Source: Glycocaulis sp050485565 (lineage in GTDB: Bacteria; Pseudomonadota; Alphaproteobacteria; Caulobacterales; Maricaulaceae). Taken from it: a stretch of DNA of 64,000 nt. The stretch covers positions 1 through 64,000 of the forward strand of contig NZ_JBJHBQ010000005.1 in assembly GCF_050485565.1 (NCBI RefSeq), given 5' to 3'. Below, in pieces: positions 58,351 through 64,000 of the stretch; the first letter of the stretch is position 1, and each line of letters opens with the position of its first letter. Below the pieces are notes generated by a model, which had not been told where the DNA came from, searched no databases, and worked only from the letters and a program-made list of their open reading frames with translations. Position numbers and translations under genes: made by a program.

Positions 58351-59598
58351 CTAACGCGCCCTGTCCGCCGCCATCACCGCATTATAGAGCGCCAGCCCCG
58401 CATAGCCGTCCGGTTCAAATCCGTTGGCGCTCTGGAAGGCGCGGATGGCGCGGCGCGTATTGGGGCCGACCACCCCGTCCAGCCCGCCCGGATCATGACC
58501 CAGCCGGGCGAGCGCTTCCTGCAGCTCGCGTGACTGGGTGCGGTTAATCGGCGGATTGTCCACCGGCCAGCCCGTCGCCATGCCCGCATCGCCATGCTCG
58601 AACGCGCGTGCTAGATAGGCCACACCCAGAGCGTAGGCAGTCGAGTTGTTATAGCGCAGCAGCGCCTCGAAATTGCGGTAGACGAGGAAGGCAGGCGCAT
58701 TGGCCCCGGCAGGGATCACCAGCCGCGCCGACCGGTTGAGATCATCGGCCGACCAGTCGCCCGATGCCGGCGCAATGCCCAGCCCGGCCCATTGGGAAAC
58801 CTGACGGCGCTGGCGCTCATTCCAGTCCGCAAAACTGAAGCCCTCCGGCAGGCGCACCTCGGTAAACACCGGCTGGCGGTATTCCCAGCCCGCGCGCGCC
58901 AGCAGATTGGCTGCGCTGCCCAGCGCATCGCCTTCATTGCGCCAGATATCGCGCCGCCCGTCGCCATTGAAGTCGACCGCGCGCTCCATATAGGTCGCCG
59001 GGATGAACTGGGTCTGGCCCATGCCGCCCGCCCACGAGCCGACAAGCTCGGCGCGGGTCGCATAGCCGCGCTCGATCATCTGGGCGATGGCGCGCAGCTG
59101 GGCCTCGGCAAACCCGCGCCTGCGGCCCTCCCAGGCGAGCGTAGCCAGCGAGCGGACAATATCAAAATTGCCCTGGATCTCGCCATAGGCGCTCTCCAGA
59201 CCCCAGATGCCGGTGAGAATATGCTGATCGACCTCGAAACGTTCTTCCACCGCCTGCAGCGTCTCGGCGATACGCGCCGACGCCCGGCGTCCGTTGGCCA
59301 CGCGCGTTTCAGACACCGCGCCATCGAGATACTGCCAGATCGGGCGGACAAATTCGGGTTGGGACTGGTCGCGATCGATCACGGTCGGATCAGGCTCCAG
59401 TCCGTCCAGCATCGAGGACACGATGTCAGGGCGGACACCTTCGCTGCGCAAATCGGACGCAAACCCGTCGCGCCACGCCGTAAAGGGAATATCCTGCGCC
59501 AGCGCCGCGCCTGCAGGGCTGGCCACAAGTACAAGCCCCGCCAGCCACACGCCGCCAATGGCGGCTGCGCGGCGGAAATAACGATGGTTAGTCAGCAT
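58351..59598 (-). CDS. Lytic murein transglycosylase (MltB family) with peptidoglycan-binding domain
   Basis: The 415-residue protein has a signal peptide (residues 1-35), the SLT_2/MltB catalytic domain with ILTGIWGLESAYGEIQGNFD (catalytic E135) and AGGMGQTQFIPATYMERAVD, and a C-terminal peptidoglycan-binding domain (GVVGPNTRRAIRAFQSANGF). It cleaves peptidoglycan glycan strands to 1,6-anhydro sugars in the periplasm. ATG 59598 follows GAGGACCC; the frame reaches 59643 but the added residues are not signal-like. No lipobox is present, so it should be soluble. Confidence 0.93.
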   Translation of the reverse strand: MLTNHRYFRRAAAIGGVWLAGLVLVASPAGAALAQDIPFTAWRDGFASDLRSEGVRPDIVSSMLDGLEPDPTVIDRDQSQPEFVRPIWQYLDGAVSETRVANGRRASARIAETLQAVEERFEVDQHILTGIWGLESAYGEIQGNFDIVRSLATLAWEGRRRGFAEAQLRAIAQMIERGYATRAELVGSWAGGMGQTQFIPATYMERAVDFNGDGRRDIWRNEGDALGSAANLLARAGWEYRQPVFTEVRLPEGFSFADWNERQRRQVSQWAGLGIAPASGDWSADDLNRSARLVIPAGANAPAFLVYRNFEALLRYNNSTAYALGVAYLARAFEHGDAGMATGWPVDNPPINRTQSRELQEALARLGHDPGGLDGVVGPNTRRAIRAFQSANGFEPDGYAGLALYNAVMAADRAR

Positions 59599-59818
59599 GT
59601 AAGGGTCCTCACCGCGTAGCTGGCCATTTCCGCGAGATGGCAAGTCTTCCTGTTAACACGCAGAAGATCAATGCGCGATGAACGCGCTGGCGGATATGGT
59701 TAGCAGGAGATTTACGCTAACACACTAAATTAATTATCTTTTCTTACGCCTCATTAAGCCTTGCCTGCTAAATTCCGCGCCAGATTCAGGCATGAAATCT
59801 GCATGTCAGATCGGGGTG

Positions 59819-59838
59819 AACCGGCAAGTGTGCCGGTT
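59819..59838 (+). promoter_or_regulatory. Hairpin in the leader of the TadG-like gene
   Basis: AACCGGCA-AGTG-TGCCGGTT is a perfect eight-base stem with a four-base loop, 20 bases before the start codon. It is not followed by T's, so a terminator is unlikely; it may shape the leader or be an operator. Confidence 0.45.
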
Positions 59839-59857
59839 CGGGCAAGGGCAATTGGAC

Positions 59858-60964
59858 ATGAAACAGCTGTCAGGCTTCTTCAAGGACCGCGCCGGCAATA
59901 TCGCGATGATCTTTGCACTGTCACTGGTTCCCGTCATGGGGGTGGCCGGGGTGTCGGTCGACACCGCGCGCCTCATCAATGTGCGCACCTCGCTGCAGGC
60001 CGAGGCCGACGCGACCGCGCTCAATGCCGCCGTCGGCGGACCCGAGCAGAATTTCGCAGCCCAGATCAGCGGCATGAACGACCGCCTGATGGCAAGCTTT
60101 GGCGGATCGGGCATGACGGCCCTGCAGGTCGATGGCGTGTGGAACGGGCTGGATTTCCGCGTCGACGCCAGTGCGCGCGTATCCACCGTCCTGATCCACG
60201 CCCTGCCCGGCATCGGCGACAGCGTGCGCGTTTCGGTCCATTCCACCGCGCGCCTCCACCAGCCCATGCTGCAGTATGAGCCGCCGGAACTGAGCTGGCT
60301 CGACCCGGACGCGGGCGACTACAACCGCATCTATGTCTATTGCTATGACCCCGATCCCAATGCCAACAAGACGCCCGCGCAACGGCGCACGCAGCGCACG
60401 CCTGTGCAGGACAATAACGGGATCAACTTTCTCACCCGCTGGCCCAACCAGTATCAGTGGCCGCGTTGCGAGGAAGGCGAGACGATCAGCTTTGAGCTCT
60501 ATAATCTGCGCTTCTCGCGCACCAATCCGGAACGCATCGATCATAATCCGAGTAACGACCACCACTGGTGCCAGCACACGCCGACGGCCGACTTTCCCAA
60601 TCCGTGCCGCCACCGCTATTTCACCGACACGGCGCATGTGAACGGGCAGGAAATCCATAACGGGCTGCAATACGACATTCTGGAAACCGTGCTGTGCGAC
60701 AGCCTGGATGAGTGCAAGCCGGTCAGCGAGGGCGGTGTCATCCCGACAGGCACCAACCGCACGCCGCAGCGCGCCGAGCAGGGCTGCAGCCCCGGCCGCT
60801 ACATGTATTACGGCTGGGAAGACCGTCCGCCCGGCCTGCCCGGTGGCACGGCCAACTGGACCCAGATGGGCTGGACCGACCGCGATTATGACGATATCCG
60901 CATCATCATGGAGTGTCCGCAACTGGACACCACCCGCGAACGCTATGTGCGGCTGATCGAGTAG
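59858..60964 (+). CDS. TadE/TadG-like exported protein with Cys-rich C-terminal domain
   Basis: The 368-residue protein starts like a TadG-type pilus assembly protein: FFKDRAGNIAMIFALSLVPV, then MGVAGVSVDTARLINVRTSL and EADATALNAAV, giving an N-terminal helix that anchors it in the inner membrane. After about residue 150 the sequence departs from TadG: there is no von Willebrand domain, and about ten cysteines appear (YVYCYDP, PRCEEG, HHWCQHT, NPCRHRY, VLCDSLDECKP, QGCSPG, MECPQ). No tad/cpa genes lie nearby. A helix-rich leader hairpin precedes it. Its role is unknown. Confidence 0.75.
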   Translation: MKQLSGFFKDRAGNIAMIFALSLVPVMGVAGVSVDTARLINVRTSLQAEADATALNAAVGGPEQNFAAQISGMNDRLMASFGGSGMTALQVDGVWNGLDFRVDASARVSTVLIHALPGIGDSVRVSVHSTARLHQPMLQYEPPELSWLDPDAGDYNRIYVYCYDPDPNANKTPAQRRTQRTPVQDNNGINFLTRWPNQYQWPRCEEGETISFELYNLRFSRTNPERIDHNPSNDHHWCQHTPTADFPNPCRHRYFTDTAHVNGQEIHNGLQYDILETVLCDSLDECKPVSEGGVIPTGTNRTPQRAEQGCSPGRYMYYGWEDRPPGLPGGTANWTQMGWTDRDYDDIRIIMECPQLDTTRERYVRLIE

Positions 60965-61087
60965 ACTCAAGCGTTTCTGTGCAAGTGGCGCGACGCCCCG
61001 GTTGACTTGAGCCGGGGCGGACTGTAACACCTGCGCTCCCTTGAATATGCGGGCGCTCAGACCCCGCTCCAGGTACGAGACAAGACC

Positions 61088-61213
61088 ATGAAAGTGCGCA
61101 GCTCCATCCGCTCCCTGAAAGCCCGGCACCGCGATTGCCAGGTGGTGCGCCGCCGTGGCCGCGTCTACGTGATCAACAAGACCGACCCGCGCTTCAAGGC
61201 CCGCGCCGGCTAG
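61088..61213 (+). CDS. rpmJ: 50S ribosomal protein L36
   Basis: The 41-residue protein reads KVRSSIRSLKARHRDCQVVR at the start and VYVINKTDPRFKARAG at the end, the alphaproteobacterial L36. It lacks the CxxC zinc ligands and keeps only one cysteine, so it is the zinc-independent form. It stands alone rather than in the alpha operon, which is usual for this type. A HAD hydrolase gene starts 18 bases downstream. Confidence 0.96.
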   Translation: MKVRSSIRSLKARHRDCQVVRRRGRVYVINKTDPRFKARAG

Positions 61214-61231
61214 CACGGGCCGCGTCGGCTC

Positions 61232-61849
61232 ATGGCTGTGCGCGCCATCCTGTGGGATCTGGGGCGTACACTGGCCGACTGGGATCCAGATTATCTCTAT
61301 CGCCGATTGATCCCGGACGCTGATGCGCGCCGGGATTTTCTTTCGCGCATATGCACCATGGACTGGCATGAGGCGCACGATCGCGGTGTCTCCATGGCGG
61401 GGAACCGTGAAGCGCTGATTGCCCGGCACCCGGACAAGGCCACGCTCATCGAAGCCTGGGACACGGGCTGGAACGCCATGTTCAACGGTTATGTGGAAGG
61501 TATGGAGGGGCTCATCGAGGCGCTCCATGCGCGCGGCGTGCCGCAATATGCGCTCTCCAACATGCCAGCGGAAAAATGGCCCGACGTGCTGGCGCTCTAC
61601 CCGGCCTTCACCCTGTTCGAGACCGCCCTGATCTCCGGTCAGGAGGGGCTGGTAAAGCCCGATCCGGCGATCTACGCCCTTGCCATATCGCGCATAGGCA
61701 CACCGCCGCACGAAACACTCTTCATTGATGACCGGCTGGACAATATCGAGGCCGGTGCGAAAGCCGGCTTTGCTGTCCACCATTTCACCGGTGCCCCCGC
61801 CCTCCGGGTAGAGCTGGACCGGCTGGGCCTGTTGCCGCTGGCCGGCTAA
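61232..61849 (+). CDS. HAD-superfamily hydrolase
   Basis: The 205-residue protein has the HAD motifs: ILWDLGRTLADWDPDY (motif I, Asp nucleophile at residue 9), YALSNMPAEKW (motif II), the KPDPAIYALAISR lysine (III) and FIDDRLDNIEAGAKAGF (IV). A helical cap lies between motifs I and II, type I as in haloacid dehalogenases and phosphatases. The D-x-G-x-T form of motif I, with Gly at the usual general-acid Asp, fits dehalogenase-like or Ctf-type members more than phosphatases. The substrate is unknown. Confidence 0.88.
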   Translation: MAVRAILWDLGRTLADWDPDYLYRRLIPDADARRDFLSRICTMDWHEAHDRGVSMAGNREALIARHPDKATLIEAWDTGWNAMFNGYVEGMEGLIEALHARGVPQYALSNMPAEKWPDVLALYPAFTLFETALISGQEGLVKPDPAIYALAISRIGTPPHETLFIDDRLDNIEAGAKAGFAVHHFTGAPALRVELDRLGLLPLAG

Positions 61850-61883
61850 CCACACACCGTGTCATGCAGATTTGATTTGCCGC

Positions 61884-61909
61884 GGAACGATTGCGCCCCA
61901 TACTAGGTT
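61884..61909 (+). promoter_or_regulatory. Possible EcfG-type promoter of the CC0125-type lipoprotein gene
   Basis: GGAAC at 61884-61888 is followed after 18 bases by GTT, with G instead of C before it. The start codon lies 38 bases downstream. The match to GGAAC-N17-CGTT lacks one base of the -10 box, so it is a candidate only. Confidence 0.4.
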
Positions 61910-61946
61910 ATCAGGCAGGGACGAAATCCTATTGGGAGATAGTGCC

Positions 61947-62477
61947 ATGAAGCGCCTCATCGCCGGATTTGTTGCCAGCGCCGCCATACTGGCCGCTTGC
62001 GCTGAATCCACCCCCTACCAGCGCGCCGCGACACAAGGCGGGTTTGGCTATTCTGAGCAGCAGATCGAGCAGAACCGGTTCATGGTCGGGTTTTCCGGCA
62101 ACTCGCTGACCGACCGGCAATCGGTGGAAACCTTCCTGCTCTACCGGGCCGCTGAACTGACCCGCGAGCAGGGCTATGACTATTTCCGCCTGATCCGGCG
62201 CGACACGGAAGCAGAGCGCCGCATAACCGGTACAACCGGCCCGGCCTATCGCAGCCGGTTTGACGTGTTCTACCGCTATTACCACCCGCGTCATGGCTGG
62301 TATGGCTGGCGCGATCCGTTCTGGGACGACATCAATCTGCGTGAGGTCACCCGCTATGAGGCGATGGCGGAAATCCAACTGGGCCGGGGTACAACGCCCG
62401 ACAGCCCCGACGCCTTTGACGCCGCCGACGTGATCCGTAATCTCGGTCCGCTGGTACGCCCGCCCGCGCAGCAATAA
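61947..62477 (+). CDS. CC0125/CC1285-family lipoprotein
   Basis: The 176-residue protein has a lipoprotein signal (LIAGFVASAAILAACAES; lipobox LAAC). The mature part, GGFGYSEQQIEQNRFMVGFS, then NSLTDRQSVETFLLYRAAEL and EQGYDYFRLIRRDTEAE, matches a family of small lipoproteins named from Caulobacter genes. The function is unknown. GGGAG precedes the ATG. A bidirectional terminator follows. A possible EcfG promoter lies upstream, so stress control is plausible. Confidence 0.88.
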   Translation: MKRLIAGFVASAAILAACAESTPYQRAATQGGFGYSEQQIEQNRFMVGFSGNSLTDRQSVETFLLYRAAELTREQGYDYFRLIRRDTEAERRITGTTGPAYRSRFDVFYRYYHPRHGWYGWRDPFWDDINLREVTRYEAMAEIQLGRGTTPDSPDAFDAADVIRNLGPLVRPPAQQ

Positions 62478-62491
62478 CTGATCTGCAAAGC

Positions 62492-62524
62492 AAAAAACCC
62501 CGGACGGCAACGTCCGGGGCTTTT
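62492..62524. terminator. Bidirectional Rho-independent terminator
   Basis: CCCCGGACG (62498-62506) and CGTCCGGGG (62511-62519) form a nine-base stem with a GCAA loop. Six A's lead it and TTTTCTTTT follows, so it serves the lipoprotein gene rightward and the TonB receptor gene leftward. Confidence 0.92.
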
Positions 62525-62549
62525 CTTTTGTCAGCTTGACCTGTGGAGC

Positions 62550-64000
62550 CTAGAAATTCGCCGACAGGCCGAACAGCACCGCACGCGGCGCACCGGGGCG
62601 AAGACCCGCCGGGCTGCGCGAGGCTGCATAGACCTCGTCGGTGAGGTTTCTGACCTGCACGCGCGCGCGCAGCGCATCGCTCAGATCATACCAGACGGCC
62701 AGATCAGCCACCGCATAGGAGTCGAGGAACGCGGCCGCAGGAATACTGCCCTGCCCGGCCACCGTGCGCCGCTCGCCATTCCACGTCACAGCCAGCTGGC
62801 TGCCGAACCGGCCCTGCTCCAGCCCGATTGAAGCGAACCATTGATGCTCGGGCAGATAGGGCAGCTTGTCGCCTGCCTGCACATTGCCCCATGGGCTATA
62901 GCCGGACGCGAATGCGGTCTGGAATTCGGCATCCGTCCAGGTGTAGGCACCACGTACCGGCACCGACACGCCGCTCCATCCGGCAAGTGCCGCGAGATCG
63001 AACCCGCCAGACAGCTCAAGCCCCATGACATCCACGTCACCGCCGTCAAACTGCGCGCCGATCGTGCAGCCGCCGCCGGTGGAGGCCGTGCAGGTGCCGA
63101 TCAGGTTGGAATAGTCGTTGAAGAAGCCAATCGCCTCCACAAAGGCAGATCCACCCGTCCAGCGCACGCCCGCCTCCCAGTTCACAGCGTCCTCCGGATC
63201 ACTGTTGGAGGACGGTGAGGATGGCGAGAAGCCGCGATGCACGCCGCCAAAAAGCGTCACCGCGTCATTGAGCTGATAACGCACGCCCAGCCCCGGAATG
63301 AACACGTCTGTCGTGCTGCCGGTAACCGTTGTCGCGCCGGTGCGGGTCTGGTCAGTCGCTGCCCATCGCGTCTGCGTGCCTTCAATGCGCTCATAACGCA
63401 CGCCCGGCACCAGGGTGAACGCGCCAAAGCTGATCTCGTCCTGTACGAAGATCGCCAGCGCTTCGGCTTCACTGACACGGTTATCATGCTGGCCGGGCGC
63501 TTGCGCGCCGGTTTGCACCAGCTGCGAATTGTCCATGCGGTAGAAGACTTCGTTCTGGAACCGGTCTTCGCTATCGCGGTGCGCACGCACGCCTACCCGC
63601 CAGCGATGGTTCGCACCCAGCAGGGCAGCATCGCCCGCCAGCTCGGCCTGCACGCCTTCGGCCACGTAGGAGCGGTTATTATTGCGGCTGATGACCGCGC
63701 CATCGATGGAGACCAGGCCCGGCTGACCGGTCAGGATGGCGTATTCCGCCGAATAGGTGACCGGATCGGAGAGCACTGCGCCAAGCGAGCGGCGGCCCGC
63801 ACCGGCATTGACGCCTTCCACCTTGAACCAGTTGCGCGCCACCTCGTTGCGATAGCCCAGCGCCGTGAAGGCAAGGCCATTATCAAAGGCCGCGTCATAG
63901 CGCAGCACCCAGCGCGACTGGTCGACATTGATCTGGTCATTGGCGCTGGCGGCATAGCGGCGATAGGGGTTGGCCGCGAAATCGGCATCCGTGAGGCCCA
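62550..64000 (-). CDS. TonB-dependent receptor, FecA-like, partial (N-terminus beyond the right edge)
   Basis: The visible 483 residues are the C-terminal barrel of a TonB receptor. The frame stays open to the window edge, so the GTG at 63908 is not the true start. The stretch DADFAANPYRRYAASANDQI, then VDQSRWVLRYDAAFDN resembles the FecA family of ferric citrate or siderophore receptors. Barrel features include FGAFTLVPGVRYERIEGT, VFIPGLGVRYQLNDAVTLFG and GVHRGFSPSS, and a terminal APRAVLFGLSANF ending in phenylalanine. The plug and TonB box lie outside. Iron chelate is the likely cargo, by family only. Confidence 0.9.
   Translation of the reverse strand, partial: GLTDADFAANPYRRYAASANDQINVDQSRWVLRYDAAFDNGLAFTALGYRNEVARNWFKVEGVNAGAGRRSLGAVLSDPVTYSAEYAILTGQPGLVSIDGAVISRNNNRSYVAEGVQAELAGDAALLGANHRWRVGVRAHRDSEDRFQNEVFYRMDNSQLVQTGAQAPGQHDNRVSEAEALAIFVQDEISFGAFTLVPGVRYERIEGTQTRWAATDQTRTGATTVTGSTTDVFIPGLGVRYQLNDAVTLFGGVHRGFSPSSPSSNSDPEDAVNWEAGVRWTGGSAFVEAIGFFNDYSNLIGTCTASTGGGCTIGAQFDGGDVDVMGLELSGGFDLAALAGWSGVSVPVRGAYTWTDAEFQTAFASGYSPWGNVQAGDKLPYLPEHQWFASIGLEQGRFGSQLAVTWNGERRTVAGQGSIPAAAFLDSYAVADLAVWYDLSDALRARVQVRNLTDEVYAASRSPAGLRPGAPRAVLFGLSANF

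Noticed and set aside
59921..61855. A 644-codon leftward frame
   Set aside because: It lies antisense to the TadG-like gene, rpmJ and the HAD hydrolase gene, all with better evidence.

Overview
The window reads as chromosomal DNA of a high-GC, stalked or prosthecate-type marine alphaproteobacterium of the Hyphomonadaceae/Maricaulaceae kind (Maricaulis, Oceanicaulis or Glycocaulis relatives). That placement is inferred from gene content, not from a marker-gene comparison. The pointers are the nucleoid protein GapR, the cell-cycle response regulator CpdR beside an N-formylglutamate amidohydrolase, an Usg-family protein, a CC0125/CC1285-type lipoprotein, an alphaproteobacterial RpoH, general-stress (EcfG-type) promoters and two large TonB receptors. 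There is no prophage, no CRISPR array and no intact transposase. The layout is dense, with many 4-base overlaps between genes.

1-7.1 kb: an envelope-sugar cluster (GT2 transferase, partial membrane protein, divergent ArnT-like transferase), HMG-CoA lyase, then a leftward run of cysS, an IscU-like protein, yidD and a second GT2. 7.4-16.6 kb: folE, an overlapping pair made of a CorA-shaped membrane protein and a solute-binding-like protein, a stress-promoter-driven DUF4168 protein, PhoD phosphatase with a TonB receptor, and rluD. 16.7-24.2 kb: a BASS-type transporter, a chemoreceptor, a 43-residue membrane protein under a perfect EcfG promoter, AhpD-like plus Rrf2 regulator, a GNAT enzyme, rpoH, a MITE inserted at the shared rpoH/vapC stop site, VapBC and a YhhN protein.

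24.3-36.3 kb: outer-membrane DUF481 protein, a trypsin-like protease with three Cys-rich repeats, PhzF, a thioredoxin lipoprotein, Na/Pi symporter, YggS and a ThiE-like protein with overlapping start codons, TPR proteins, an alpha/beta hydrolase lipoprotein, and gapR. 36.3-45.3 kb: HlyC/CorC protein, aroB-aroK, a small membrane protein with a secreted 549-residue protein and xerD, then accA and nadE. 45.5-55.4 kb: Hsp20 with a ROSE-like RNA thermometer leader, an exported methyltransferase-like lipoprotein, hisN-like phosphatase with an XRE regulator, N-formylglutamate amidohydrolase, cpdR, tRNA-Val(GAC), thioesterase, WecG-type transferase, mnmC and motA. 55.6-64 kb: an unrecognised repeat protein, an MFS exporter, a lytic transglycosylase, a Cys-rich TadG-like protein, rpmJ, a HAD hydrolase, a CC0125-type lipoprotein and a partial FecA-like receptor.

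Two themes link separate genes. Stress response: RpoH, Hsp20 with its thermometer leader, two clear and two weaker EcfG-type promoters, AhpD/Rrf2. Envelope: glycosyltransferases, TonB receptors, lipoproteins, transglycosylase, YidD, MotA. The most rewarding regions for follow-up are the MITE at 22.5 kb, the RNA thermometer at 46.0 kb, the EcfG-controlled micro-protein at 19.5 kb, the repeat-bearing protease at 25.3-26.7 kb and the coupled pair at 8.1-10.4 kb.
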